Source of the DNA: an uncultured Pelagibacteraceae bacterium
Lineage (GTDB): Bacteria > Pseudomonadota > Alphaproteobacteria > Pelagibacterales > Pelagibacteraceae
DNA length: 57,430 nt
Direction: 5' to 3'
Assembly (NCBI GenBank): GCA_902551445.1
Contig: CACDDB010000002.1
Location: forward strand, 1-57,430
Part shown: positions 9,034-19,673 of the stretch, piece after piece
Numbering within the stretch: the first letter of the stretch is position 1
Layout: the number at the start of each line of letters is the position of its first letter
Position numbers and translations under genes: made by a program
The notes under the pieces: model-generated
Databases searched by the model: none
The model's input: only the letters and a program-made list of their open reading frames with translations
Told to the model about the DNA's origin: nothing

Positions 9034-10247
9034 TGAATTATAGAAATAATAATTTGTATGTTGAAAATGTTAGTGTCCAAAAAATAATAAAAAAATTTGG
9101 GACACCTTCATATTGTTATTCTTTAAACAAAATCAAATCAAATATAAGAAATTATAAAAAAAATTTCAGGTCTATTAATCCATTATTATGCTTTGCAGTA
9201 AAATCAAATTCGAACATTCAAATATTAAAAGAAATTAAAAAAATGGGAGTTGGTGCTGATGTAGTGTCCAAGGGTGAATTGCTTTTATCTCTTAAAGCAG
9301 GTATTAATTCAAAAAAAATAGTATTTTCTGGTGTTGGAAAAAGCCAAGACGAAATTAAATTCGCTATTAATAAAAATATTTTATTAATTAATGCTGAATC
9401 AGAGAGTGAAATAGATTTAATTGAAAAAATTGCTAAAGTTAAAAATAAAAAAATTAACATTGGAATAAGACTAAATCCAAATATTGATTCAAAGTCTATA
9501 AGAAAAATTTCGACAGGAAATAGAGATGATAAATTTGGTTTAACTGAAAAAAATTTTTTAAAAATTATAAAAAAATATAAATCTTCAAATAATTTAAATA
9601 TTAAATGTCTAAGTGTTCATATTGGTAGCCAAATAACTAGCTATAAACCATATGAAAAAATGCTGAAAGTAATTAGCTCTGTAATAAAAAAATCTAATTA
9701 TAATTTTGATTTTATTGATTTAGGTGGAGGAATAGGAATTAAATATAATAACGATACTAAAATATTTAATTATTATAAATATAATTCTATTATTAAAAAG
9801 TTTTTAACTGATCATAAATCTAAAATTATTTTTGAACCTGGTAGATCAATTATTGGAGATGCAGCCTTATTATTAACAAAAGTCATATATATAAAAAAAA
9901 CTAATAAGATTAATTTTGTTATTTTAGATGCTGCAATGAATGATTTTATGAGACCAGCATTATATGGCGCTGTACATAAAATTATTTCTATAAATAAAAA
10001 TAAAAAAATAATTAAAAAAAATCATGAATTTGTTGGACCAATATGTGAAACAACAGATAAGTTTTTATCTATTTCAAAATTCCAAACGCTAAATGAAGGT
10101 GATTGTTTGGCTATTTGTGATGTAGGTGCATATGGTATGGTTTTAAGTTCTAATTACAATCTAAGAACTAAACCACCTGAAATATTAATTAATAATTCAT
10201 TATCAAAAGTAATAAAAAAGAGACAAAAATTAATTAATATAATTTAG
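9033..10247 (+). CDS. lysA: Diaminopimelate decarboxylase
   Basis: FAVKSNSN PLP-lysine motif, GGGIGI, EPGRSIIG, CDVGAYG. Confidence 0.96.
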   Translation: MNYRNNNLYVENVSVQKIIKKFGTPSYCYSLNKIKSNIRNYKKNFRSINPLLCFAVKSNSNIQILKEIKKMGVGADVVSKGELLLSLKAGINSKKIVFSGVGKSQDEIKFAINKNILLINAESESEIDLIEKIAKVKNKKINIGIRLNPNIDSKSIRKISTGNRDDKFGLTEKNFLKIIKKYKSSNNLNIKCLSVHIGSQITSYKPYEKMLKVISSVIKKSNYNFDFIDLGGGIGIKYNNDTKIFNYYKYNSIIKKFLTDHKSKIIFEPGRSIIGDAALLLTKVIYIKKTNKINFVILDAAMNDFMRPALYGAVHKIISINKNKKIIKKNHEFVGPICETTDKFLSISKFQTLNEGDCLAICDVGAYGMVLSSNYNLRTKPPEILINNSLSKVIKKRQKLINII

Positions 10248-10258
10248 TTATTTATTAA

Positions 10259-10960
10259 ATGATTAGAAGTTTAATTTTCAAATTTTTTTTCTATTTAGGT
10301 ATAGTAGTAATTTGCATATTTTTTTTACCAGCTATGCTATTGCCCCAAAAAATTGTGTTATTTGGTGGAAAAATTATGGGACACTGGAGCAAAATTTGTC
10401 TTAACGTTTTTTTATCAACAAAAATTATTATTAAAGGAAAAGAAAAAATAATTTTAGATGAAAATTTTTTTATCGCATGCTCACATCAATCAATGTTTGA
10501 AACATTCTTTTTACAAACAATCTTTAATTCTCCCATATTTATATTAAAAAAAGAATTATTAAGCATACCGATTTTTGGAATGTATCTAAAAAAAATAGGC
10601 TCCATATCAATAGATAGAGACAGAACTACAAAAGAGAATTTAGGTTTTTTTGAAAAAATTAAAACCTCAGTTTCTTCTTCTAACAGGCCAGTAATTATAT
10701 TTCCTCAAGCAACTAGAATGTCCCCTGAAGATAGAACTCCTTTCAAAAAAGGAGTTGCAAGAATTTATAAAAATTTAGAAATTAAGTGTCAACCCGTTGC
10801 AATTAATTCAGGAAATGTTTGGCCAAAAATTGGATATTTAAGTTCAAACAAAATATTAACTATATCAATTTTAGATGCTATGGAGCCTGGCTTAGAAGAA
10901 GGAGAGTTTTTAAATATTTTGCAAAAAAAAATTTATAAAGAATTAGATATTCTAAATTAA
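10259..10960 (+). CDS. plsC: 1-acyl-sn-glycerol-3-phosphate acyltransferase
   Basis: SHQSMFET (HxxxxD-like) and FPQATRMSPED motif. Confidence 0.88.
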   Translation: MIRSLIFKFFFYLGIVVICIFFLPAMLLPQKIVLFGGKIMGHWSKICLNVFLSTKIIIKGKEKIILDENFFIACSHQSMFETFFLQTIFNSPIFILKKELLSIPIFGMYLKKIGSISIDRDRTTKENLGFFEKIKTSVSSSNRPVIIFPQATRMSPEDRTPFKKGVARIYKNLEIKCQPVAINSGNVWPKIGYLSSNKILTISILDAMEPGLEEGEFLNILQKKIYKELDILN

Positions 10961-12069
10961 CCTTTCATTGGCATAACTACATATATACTGTCGTAATCAC
11001 CAGGATCTTTAATTAATGCTGGGGAGCCAGAATCTTTAAAATATATTTCTATTTTTGAACCATCTAGCTGTGAAGCAATATCAATTAAATATCTAGAATT
11101 AAAACTTACATCCATCTCATAATCAAATTTTACACTTATAGTCTCTTTGCCATCTCCACTATTTGCATTATTAACAGATAAATTTAATGTATCTTTTAAT
11201 AAGTTAAATTTAACACCATCTTTTTTGTCAACTGAAACTGATGCAACTCTATCCACTGAATCTAAAAATAATTTTAAGTCAACTTCAAGTTTTTTTTGAT
11301 TTTCTTTTGGGATAACCTGAATATAATTAGGAAATTTTCCATCAATCAATTTAGAAATTAGAATGCTATTACTCATTTCAAATTTAATTTTTGATTTTAT
11401 ATTTGATATTTTAACTTCACCTTCGTAATCATCTAATATAGTACATAGCTGGAAAATAGTTTTTTTTGGCAAAATTATTGGTTCAAATTCAACTTTATCT
11501 TTTAAATTTACTTTAGAAACTGACATTCTATGACTATCAGTAGCTGCAGCAGTTAGAAAAATTTTATCTTCTACAACAGACTGATGAAAAAAAATCCCAC
11601 TTAAGTAATGTCTTGTTTCGTCGTTTGATACTGAAAATTTGCACTTATTTAAAAGTTTTAAAAGCTTTTTGGACTCTATTTTGAATTCATTTTGATTAAA
11701 ATTTTCATCTGTTAAAGGAAATTCTGATGCCTTAATACAATTCAAATTAAAAACTGATTTTTCAGATTCTAAATGTAATTTACTTTCACCATCGCTTGAA
11801 AAGTTAATTTTTTTACCAGACGAAAATTTTCTAACTATATCATACATTATTGAAGACGATGTGGTTATTTGCCCTTCTTCTATAATCTCTACATCTGAAA
11901 TCTTATGAATAAATATAATATCTAAGTCTGTAGCAGTTATAGTCAAATCTTTTTGGCTAGCATTTAGTAGCACATTTGAAAGTATTGGAAGCGTACTTCT
12001 CTTTTCAATTACTCCCTGACAGTAATTTAGCGATTTTTGAAAATCTTGTTGATTTATGTTAAATTTCAT
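10957..12069 (-). CDS. dnaN: DNA polymerase III beta clamp
   Basis: Full-length beta clamp; C-terminal DYDSIYVVMPMKG; next to dnaA. Confidence 0.97.
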   Translation of the reverse strand: MKFNINQQDFQKSLNYCQGVIEKRSTLPILSNVLLNASQKDLTITATDLDIIFIHKISDVEIIEEGQITTSSSIMYDIVRKFSSGKKINFSSDGESKLHLESEKSVFNLNCIKASEFPLTDENFNQNEFKIESKKLLKLLNKCKFSVSNDETRHYLSGIFFHQSVVEDKIFLTAAATDSHRMSVSKVNLKDKVEFEPIILPKKTIFQLCTILDDYEGEVKISNIKSKIKFEMSNSILISKLIDGKFPNYIQVIPKENQKKLEVDLKLFLDSVDRVASVSVDKKDGVKFNLLKDTLNLSVNNANSGDGKETISVKFDYEMDVSFNSRYLIDIASQLDGSKIEIYFKDSGSPALIKDPGDYDSIYVVMPMKG

Positions 12070-13483
12070 TTTCTTTAAAATATAAAATTTTATTTTTTAA
12101 AGTATCAATATTAACGTTTAACTCATTATCTTCTTTCCTTAATTTTTCTATTGTTTTAACTGAGTGTATTACAGTTGTATGATCTCTATTTGAAAACGAT
12201 CTACCTATTTCAGGTAAAGATTTAGAGGTAAGCATCTTAGACAAATATATGGCGGTTTGTCTTGGCCTAACTAGATATCTTGATCTTCTTGATGACAACA
12301 TTTCACTTTTGCTAATCTTAAAATATCTACAAACTATATTTTGAATTAAATCTATAGTTACTTTATTTTCCGATAAGTTTAACAAATCTTTTAAAATAAC
12401 TTTTACTTCAGAAATATTTGGCATTTTATTATATATTTTAGAAAATGACACAACTCTATTTAAAGCACCAATAAGTTCTCTTATACTTGTTTTAATTTCA
12501 TGACTAATAAATTTCAAAATTTCTTCATTAATATTTATATTATCTATTTTTAAGTATTTAAGTTCATCAGACTTTGTTTTAATTATTTTATACCTTAGGT
12601 CATAATCCGGATTTTGAATATCCACAACTAGACCTCCTGCAAATCTTGACTTTATTCTTTCTTGAATTCTTAAAAGCTTATTTGGGGCTCTATCAGCAGA
12701 AACAATTATTTGCGAACCTTTATCTAATAATGCATTAAACGTGTGGAAAAATTCTTCCTGCATAGCTTCTTTTCCATTCATAAATTGAATATCATCAATT
12801 AGTAGTACATCAGCATTTCTGAAGTAATCTTTAAATTTTACCATTTCGTTTGATTTTATTGATTTAACAAATTGATACATAAATCTTTCTGCAGATATGA
12901 ACATTACTTTATTTTTTTCTCTAAGTTTTAGTCCAATAGCGTTTAAAAGATGAGTTTTTCCCATACCAACTCCGCTATAAATATATAAAGGATTATAATG
13001 TGCTATATCTTCGGAAACCTTTTTTGATGCTTCAAAAGCCAATTTATTACTTGATCCTAGAATAAAGTTTGAAAAGTTTTTATTTTGATCAAGTCTATTA
13101 TATTGAATGTAGGAGTCTTTAATGAAAGATACATTGTCTTTTAAATAATTATTTACTTTTTCTTGATTGCTTGAAATACTTTTATTACTAAAGTCTTCAT
13201 TTTTATTATTAATTGCAAATTCTATTCTTGTAATCTCTCTATTATAATTTTTAACAATTTGTAATATTTGATCTAAATATCTTGATGTTATCCAGTCTCT
13301 AATAAATCTTGTAGGTACAGAAATTAAAATATAACTTTTATATTCATCAATGAAATTTATTTTTTTCAGCCAACTTTCAAAGATATCTTTCCCAAATTTA
13401 TTTCTCATTTCTTCTTCTATTGAAGACCAATTTATCCTTTTTTCTAAGAGACTTTCGGAATTGTTGCTTAAATTATTTTTCAT
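12059..13483 (-). CDS. dnaA: Chromosomal replication initiator DnaA
   Basis: GVGMGKTHL Walker A, DVLLIDDIQF Walker B, RDHTTVIHSVKTIE signature. Confidence 0.98.
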   Translation of the reverse strand: MKNNLSNNSESLLEKRINWSSIEEEMRNKFGKDIFESWLKKINFIDEYKSYILISVPTRFIRDWITSRYLDQILQIVKNYNREITRIEFAINNKNEDFSNKSISSNQEKVNNYLKDNVSFIKDSYIQYNRLDQNKNFSNFILGSSNKLAFEASKKVSEDIAHYNPLYIYSGVGMGKTHLLNAIGLKLREKNKVMFISAERFMYQFVKSIKSNEMVKFKDYFRNADVLLIDDIQFMNGKEAMQEEFFHTFNALLDKGSQIIVSADRAPNKLLRIQERIKSRFAGGLVVDIQNPDYDLRYKIIKTKSDELKYLKIDNININEEILKFISHEIKTSIRELIGALNRVVSFSKIYNKMPNISEVKVILKDLLNLSENKVTIDLIQNIVCRYFKISKSEMLSSRRSRYLVRPRQTAIYLSKMLTSKSLPEIGRSFSNRDHTTVIHSVKTIEKLRKEDNELNVNIDTLKNKILYFKENEI

Positions 13484-13654
13484 GGAAAAAAATAGTTAAA
13501 ACTTAAATAAAGTTTTAATGCAATAAATTTATTTATTTTTAAAAAAAAAAATAAAATCTCTAATTGAATAAATTAAAACGGGAAATATTTTTTTCGGACT
13601 AAAGGAAAGGTTGAATTTAATTTATTTAGAGACATTATAAAATATATAACTTTT

Positions 13655-13734
13655 AATAAGATTTTAAAACTAGATGTGGTATTTATTTTTATAAATTTTT
13701 TACATCTAGTAGATTTTAAAAAAATAATCTTATT
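13655..13734. repeat. Nested inverted repeats in the dnaA-rpsT intergenic region
   Basis: AATAAGATT (13655-13663)/AATCTTATT (13726-13734) enclosing CTAGATGT (13670-13677)/ACATCTAG (13702-13709). Confidence 0.8.
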
Positions 13735-13793
13735 GGTTGAATAGTTTAGAAATTAATTGTGTCTTTTAAGAAATTAATAACTACCAGAAGTTG

Positions 13794-14054
13794 TTAGAGA
13801 GCACTTATTTTTTTAGTTACTCTAGAAATATTTCTTGAAGCATTTTGCTTTTTTATGATACCTGTTTTAGCAATTTTCATAAGCTCTGAATTAAACTTTG
13901 GCAAGTAAACCAGTGCTTCTTTTTTATTTTTTTTTTCTATTAATGAGTGCATTTTTTTTAATGCGTTTTTGAATCTACTTTTTCTAGTACGATTTACCCT
14001 AGTTTGTTTACTTATTTTTCTTATTCTTTTAATTGCTGATTTTAAATTTGCCAT
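13794..14054 (-). CDS. rpsT: 30S ribosomal protein S20
   Basis: MANLKSAIKRIRKISKQTRVNRTRKSRFKNALKK; start trimmed to MANLKS. Confidence 0.96.
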   Translation of the reverse strand: MANLKSAIKRIRKISKQTRVNRTRKSRFKNALKKMHSLIEKKNKKEALVYLPKFNSELMKIAKTGIIKKQNASRNISRVTKKISAL

Positions 14055-14104
14055 TCGCGCGATGGTATAACTTGCTATATAATTCTGGTCAACAAAATAA
14101 TATC

Positions 14105-14968
14105 TTATTTTTGACAATTATTACAATAAAAAGTCGATCTATTATTAATGTTAATTTTTTTTATTATTCCATCACAGTTTTTTCTTAAACATTTTAAATT
14201 TTTTCTTTCATATACCTTAAATTCTTTTTGAAAATTTCCAATTGAACCTTTGGCATTTTTAAAATCTTTTATGGTAGATCCACCCCTTTTTATTGCTTTA
14301 ATTAAAACAAAATGGGTATATTTAACTATTCTTTTCATATTTTTAATATTCAGATTTTTCCCTTTTTTTAAAGGATTCAACTTACAATAATAAAGTATTT
14401 CACTTGCGTAAATATTTCCAATTCCAGAAACAAAATTTTGATCTAACAAAAAGTTTTTTATATTTTTTGACTTATTTTTTAATTTTTTTTTTAAATAATT
14501 TAAATTAAATCCACTATCTAAAGCTTCGGGGTAAAAAGGTTTAAAAAAGCTATCTAACTCATATTTAGATTTTATTAATTTAAAGAATCCAAATCTTCTA
14601 GGATCATTATAAACTAAACTAAATTTAGAAAAATTAAACTCAACATGATTATGTTTTTTTGGTAAAATTTTTGAATGATAAAAACTTAAATTTGTATTTT
14701 TATTTGGATTTTTATTGTCTAATAAATGTAATGTTCCTGTCATTCCTAAATGAATAATGCAATAATTATCATTTAGAAAATGAAGAATAATAAATTTTGA
14801 TTTTCTAGTTATATTTAATATTTTTTGATTTTTTAAAAAGTCCTCAAATCGATCCTCTATTCTATATCTTAAGCTGCGGTTAAAGACACCAACTTTGCTG
14901 ATTTTTTGATTTTTAACCTTATTAAAAAGCGACCGTTTAACTATTTCTACTTCTGGCAATTCTGGCAT
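14105..14968 (-). CDS. mutM: Formamidopyrimidine-DNA glycosylase
   Basis: N-terminal MPELPEVE, GIGNIYASEILY, C-terminal zinc finger. Confidence 0.97.
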   Translation of the reverse strand: MPELPEVEIVKRSLFNKVKNQKISKVGVFNRSLRYRIEDRFEDFLKNQKILNITRKSKFIILHFLNDNYCIIHLGMTGTLHLLDNKNPNKNTNLSFYHSKILPKKHNHVEFNFSKFSLVYNDPRRFGFFKLIKSKYELDSFFKPFYPEALDSGFNLNYLKKKLKNKSKNIKNFLLDQNFVSGIGNIYASEILYYCKLNPLKKGKNLNIKNMKRIVKYTHFVLIKAIKRGGSTIKDFKNAKGSIGNFQKEFKVYERKNLKCLRKNCDGIIKKININNRSTFYCNNCQK

Positions 14969-15002
14969 TTAATATTATATTAAATAATTAAAGTAATAAA
15001 CA

Positions 15003-15707
15003 ATGCAACAAAATCTCCAACAAAAAAAAGGGTTAGTTGAAAATGTATTTAATAAAGTATTTGATAAATATGATCTAATGAATGACTTAATGTCATTAGG
15101 AATACATAGGGTTTGGAAAAAAGAACTAATTTATATGATGAATCCGTCTATAGGACAAAACCTGGTAGATGTAGCTTGTGGGACTGGTGATATTGCAAAA
15201 TTATTCAACGAAGCAACAAATAATAAATCAGATATTGTTTGTGTTGACCCAAATAATAAAATGCTCTCTGAAGGGAGAAAAAAACTTAAAAGATTAAAAA
15301 ATATAAAATTTATAAAAGGAAATGCAGAAAAATTATTTTTTCCTAATAATACTTTTGATTTTTATACGATAGTGTTTGGTTTAAGAAATACAAAAAATAT
15401 TAGTAAAAGTATATCTGAAGCGCACAGAGTATTAAAAAAAGGTGGTAGATTTTTGTGTCTTGAGTTCTCTAAGGTTGAAAATTCAAATTTGAATTTTTTT
15501 TACAAAAATTATTCAAAGCTTATACCAATATTTGGTCAAATGATTGTTGGAGACAAAAAACCTTATGAATATCTAGTAAATAGCATTGATAAGTTTATAA
15601 ACCAAAAACAACTTATTGAGATTATGAAAAAAAATAATTTTACAAATTGTGTCTATAAAAATTTAAATGGAGGAGTTGTTGCTATTCACTCTGGGTGGAA
15701 AATTTAA
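15003..15707 (+). CDS. ubiE: Ubiquinone/menaquinone C-methyltransferase
   Basis: DLMNDLMSLGIHRVWK, DVACGTGDIA SAM motif. Confidence 0.96.
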   Translation: MQQNLQQKKGLVENVFNKVFDKYDLMNDLMSLGIHRVWKKELIYMMNPSIGQNLVDVACGTGDIAKLFNEATNNKSDIVCVDPNNKMLSEGRKKLKRLKNIKFIKGNAEKLFFPNNTFDFYTIVFGLRNTKNISKSISEAHRVLKKGGRFLCLEFSKVENSNLNFFYKNYSKLIPIFGQMIVGDKKPYEYLVNSIDKFINQKQLIEIMKKNNFTNCVYKNLNGGVVAIHSGWKI

Positions 15708-17275
15708 TGATAAAAAAAATTATTATATTATTAAAACTAGCAAGAAAAATTGCTAAATCTGATGCTTTAAAGGTTATTTCAAAAACTCATGAACCTCCCT
15801 TTTTATTAAAAACAATTGCAAGTATTTTTTCATTTTCATTTTCAAAAAGTAGTGAAAATAATATGAATTCTACTGATGAGGAAAGACTGTGTAGCTCCTT
15901 AGAAAAAATGGGAACTACATTTATAAAACTAGGTCAATTTCTAGCCACTCGACCAGATATAATTGGAAAAGAATTATCTAAACAACTAGAAAAGTTGCAG
16001 GATAGGCTTCCTCCTTTTTCATCAAACGAAGCAAAAAAAATTGTAAAAAATGAGTTGAGTGAAAAAATATATAATTCAATAATAAATTTCAGTGAGCCAG
16101 TTGCTGCTGCTTCTATTGCTCAAGTCCACAAAGCCAAAATAAATGATGGAAAGGAAATTAAAGATGTGGCGATAAAAATTTTAAGGCCAAATATAAAAAA
16201 AACTTTTAATGAAGAAATTGACTCTTTAATGCTACTAGCTTATTTTATTGAAAGTTTTATAAAAAAAACAAAAAGACTAAAACTTGTTGAAGTTGTATTT
16301 CTTTTAAAAGAAATTACAAATCATGAAATGGACTTGCGGTTCGAAGCTGCTGCTGCAAATGAATTTGCGGAAAATACAAAAAATGATTTGGGTTTCCATG
16401 TACCAAAAATTTACTGGAATTATACAAGTGAAAATGTTTTAACTCTTGACTGGATTGATGGCATTTCGATAAGAGAAAAGCTAATTTTAGAAAATAAAAA
16501 TATTGATACTAGTAAAATTGCAACAGATATCATTCAACACTTTTTAAGACATGCGGTAAGAGATGGTTTGTTCCATGCTGACATGCATCAAGGAAATCTT
16601 TTTGTAGATAATACTGGTAGAATTATAACTGTAGACTTTGGAATAATGGGCAGAATAGATAAATTAAATAGAAGATATCTAGCAGAAATACTTTATGGTT
16701 TTATTCAAAGAGATTATAAAAAAGTAGCTGAAGTACACTTGGCTGCAGGACTAGTTCCTCAAGGCGTTAATTTAGATGAATTTTCACAAGCTTTAAGAGC
16801 AATCGGAGAACCAATATTTGGCCAAACAGTGAAGGATATTTCTGGAGGTAAACTTTTACAACAACTATTTAATATTACAGAAAAATTTAATATGCAAACT
16901 CAACCCCAGTTGCTTTTACTTCAAAAAACAATGGTTGTAGTTGAAGGTGTTGCAAGACAGCTAAATCCAAATACAAATATTTGGAATACTTCAAAACCAG
17001 TTTTGGAAAAATGGTTAAAAGAAACTAAAGATCCATTGTATTCAATTTCGGAATCTTTGAAAGACTCAGCTGAAATACTTAAAAAACTACCAGAATTACC
17101 AAAAATAATGGATAAAGCTAATCAGGCCTTATCTTATTTTGCTAGCGGTCAAATACCTCAAAATTCTAATTCTTATTCGGCCTTAAAAGAAAAAGAATTA
17201 GAGATGAAGTCATTTAGAAACCAAAGTATTATTGGAATATTATTACTTGTCTTTTTAGGTTTCATAGTATTTTAA
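15707..17275 (+). CDS. ubiB: Ubiquinone biosynthesis kinase-like protein
   Basis: FIKLGQFLATRPD (KxGQ), AAASIAQVHKA, HADMHQGNLFV; start overlaps ubiE stop. Confidence 0.96.
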   Translation: MIKKIIILLKLARKIAKSDALKVISKTHEPPFLLKTIASIFSFSFSKSSENNMNSTDEERLCSSLEKMGTTFIKLGQFLATRPDIIGKELSKQLEKLQDRLPPFSSNEAKKIVKNELSEKIYNSIINFSEPVAAASIAQVHKAKINDGKEIKDVAIKILRPNIKKTFNEEIDSLMLLAYFIESFIKKTKRLKLVEVVFLLKEITNHEMDLRFEAAAANEFAENTKNDLGFHVPKIYWNYTSENVLTLDWIDGISIREKLILENKNIDTSKIATDIIQHFLRHAVRDGLFHADMHQGNLFVDNTGRIITVDFGIMGRIDKLNRRYLAEILYGFIQRDYKKVAEVHLAAGLVPQGVNLDEFSQALRAIGEPIFGQTVKDISGGKLLQQLFNITEKFNMQTQPQLLLLQKTMVVVEGVARQLNPNTNIWNTSKPVLEKWLKETKDPLYSISESLKDSAEILKKLPELPKIMDKANQALSYFASGQIPQNSNSYSALKEKELEMKSFRNQSIIGILLLVFLGFIVF

Positions 17276-17282
17276 TTCTAAA

Positions 17283-18479
17283 ATGAATATTTTAAATAAA
17301 AAAAAAATTTTACTTATTATTTGCGGTGGTATTGCTGCCTATAAAAGTTTAGAATTAATAAGACTTTTAAAAAAAAGAGGTGCTTTTGTTAAAACTGTTT
17401 TAACTAAAAGTGGATCTGAATTTATAACTCCACTATCAATTTCTTCTTTATCCCAAGAAAAAGTATATACAAATTTATTTGAAGCTACAAACAACTCAGA
17501 ATTGGACCATATTTCTTTATCAAGATGGGCGGATATTGTATTAATTGCTCCTGCAACTGCAAATATAATTTCAAAACTAAGTTATGGTTTGTCGGATGAT
17601 TTAGCCTCAACAATTGCATTGGCTTCGAATAAACAAATATTTATTGCACCAGCTATGAATGTAAGAATGTGGGAACATCAGTCTACCAAAGAAAATATTA
17701 GTAAAATCAAAGAGCTTGGATATCAAATAATTGGACCAGAAATTGGGGATATGGCTTGTGGCGAATATGGTAAAGGAAAAATGACCGAACCTGAACATAT
17801 ACTTAATTTTTTAGAAAATTATTTAAATATCATAAAAAAAAATAATAAATTTAGAGCCTTAGTTACAGCTGGACCAACTTACGAATATATAGATCCTGTA
17901 AGGTATATTTCTAATAGATCAAGCGGAAAGCAAGGTTATGAAATCGCAAAATCTTTAGTTAAGAGTGGATTTGAAACTACTTTAATCTCTGGACCCACAC
18001 ATTTAAATCCACCTTATGGAATTAATTTAGTTAAAATTAATTCAGCAGAAGAAATGTTTAATGCTACTATAAATAATCTCCCTGTAGATGTTGCAATATT
18101 TTCTGCAGCAGTTGGTGACTATAGAGTTACAAATAAAAAAAAAGAAAAGATAAAAAAAAGCAAAAATATGAGTTTAGATTTAGAAAAAAATGTTGATATT
18201 ATTAGTCATATATCAAAACATAATTCTCTTAGACCAAGAATTGTAATTGGTTTTGCAGCTGAAACAAATAATTTAATAGAAAATTCACAAAAAAAACTTC
18301 AACAAAAAAAATGTGATTGGATAATTGCAAATGATATTTCAAATAAAAATATAGGTTTTGGATCTGATTTTAATGAGGTTGTTATATTGTCTGATAACAA
18401 AAAAGAAAAAATTCCTAGGATAAAAAAATCTCTTTTAGCTGACAAAATTGTAGAAAGAGTAATTTCTCAATTAAATTAG
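17283..18479 (+). CDS. coaBC: Phosphopantothenoylcysteine decarboxylase/synthetase
   Basis: GGIAAYKSLELIR, APAMNVRMW, TAGPTYEYIDPVRYISNRSSGKQGYEIA. Confidence 0.97.
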   Translation: MNILNKKKILLIICGGIAAYKSLELIRLLKKRGAFVKTVLTKSGSEFITPLSISSLSQEKVYTNLFEATNNSELDHISLSRWADIVLIAPATANIISKLSYGLSDDLASTIALASNKQIFIAPAMNVRMWEHQSTKENISKIKELGYQIIGPEIGDMACGEYGKGKMTEPEHILNFLENYLNIIKKNNKFRALVTAGPTYEYIDPVRYISNRSSGKQGYEIAKSLVKSGFETTLISGPTHLNPPYGINLVKINSAEEMFNATINNLPVDVAIFSAAVGDYRVTNKKKEKIKKSKNMSLDLEKNVDIISHISKHNSLRPRIVIGFAAETNNLIENSQKKLQQKKCDWIIANDISNKNIGFGSDFNEVVILSDNKKEKIPRIKKSLLADKIVERVISQLN

Positions 18480-18483
18480 TTTA

Positions 18484-18921
18484 ATGGTAAAAGTTTTAGT
18501 AAAAAAACTTAATTCAAAAGTTAAATTACCATCATATAAAACTGAAGGATCTTCGGGTATGGATTTGATTGCCTTTGTTGATAAGCCAATAGAAATAAAA
18601 CCTAACAATTCAGCTCTAATTCCGACAGGTTTGTCAATTGCAATTCCTCAGGATTGTGAAGTACAAATAAGACCGAGATCAGGTCTAGCGGCTAAATCAA
18701 ATATCAGTGTTTTAAATACTCCAGGCACAATTGATAGCGACTATAGAGGTGAGTTAAAAGTAATACTATTTAATCATGGCAATAAAGAATTTATTGTAAA
18801 AAATAATGAGAGAATAGCACAAATGGTTCTTGCTCCAATTCTTAAAGTTAATTTTGAAGAAGTTGATAGTCTTCCAGATACAATAAGAGGAGATGGTGGC
18901 TTTGGATCAACTGGAAAATGA
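18484..18921 (+). CDS. dut: dUTP diphosphatase
   Basis: GSSGMDL, RPRSGLAAK, NTPGTIDSDYRGE, RGDGGFGSTGK. Confidence 0.98.
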   Translation: MVKVLVKKLNSKVKLPSYKTEGSSGMDLIAFVDKPIEIKPNNSALIPTGLSIAIPQDCEVQIRPRSGLAAKSNISVLNTPGTIDSDYRGELKVILFNHGNKEFIVKNNERIAQMVLAPILKVNFEEVDSLPDTIRGDGGFGSTGK

Positions 18922-19673
18922 AATATAATTTAAAAAAAAATGTTATAGAGAGATACTCACGTCAAATTATATTAAAAAACGTTGGCGTAGCTGGACAGAA
19001 AAAAATTATTAACTCAAAAGTTTTAGTAGTTGGGGCAGGTGGGCTTGGTTGTCCTGTAATTGACACATTAAGTAGGGCAGGAGTAGGAACAATCGGAATA
19101 GCAGATCAAGATAAAGTTAGTCTTTCAAATATACATCGTCAAAATTTATACAATTTTCAGGATGTAGGAAAATTTAAAGTTGATGTTGTAAAAAAAAAAA
19201 TTAAATCAATAAACAAATATACAAAACTAATTAAATTAAAGAAAAAAATTACAGAAAAGAATATACTTAAAATATTTAAAAATTATGAGATTATTGTTGA
19301 TGGGTCTGACAATTTTAAAACTAAGTTTTTACTTAATAAATATTCTATTAAATACAACAAAACATTAATAGTTGGAGCAATAAGTAAGTTTGATGGTCAC
19401 GTATTTACATTTAATTTTAAAAATAAAAAAACACCTTGTCTAAAATGCTTTTATCAATCAATGCCATCTGATGATTTATTAAACTGTGAATCAGAAGGTG
19501 TTTTGGGTTCTATAGCTGGTATTGTTGGAAATATTCAGGCTAACGAGGTATTAAAGCACATTCTTAATATTGGAAAAGACTTAAAAGGTTCAATATTAAT
19601 TTTAAATTTACTTTCACTAAATCTTAGAAAAGCAAATTACTCAAAAAAAAAAAAATGTATATGCTCAAAATAA
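18918..19673 (+). CDS. ThiF/MoeB/HesA-family adenylyltransferase
   Basis: RYSRQIILKNVGVAGQKKI, GAGGLGCP, CLKC...CICSK zinc site. Confidence 0.93.
   Translation: MKYNLKKNVIERYSRQIILKNVGVAGQKKIINSKVLVVGAGGLGCPVIDTLSRAGVGTIGIADQDKVSLSNIHRQNLYNFQDVGKFKVDVVKKKIKSINKYTKLIKLKKKITEKNILKIFKNYEIIVDGSDNFKTKFLLNKYSIKYNKTLIVGAISKFDGHVFTFNFKNKKTPCLKCFYQSMPSDDLLNCESEGVLGSIAGIVGNIQANEVLKHILNIGKDLKGSILILNLLSLNLRKANYSKKKKCICSK

Noticed and set aside
13484-13793. Chromosomal origin with a DnaA-box cluster
   Set aside because: I could not find TTATNCACA-type boxes in this spacer; dnaA proximity alone is not enough, so I only report the inverted repeats
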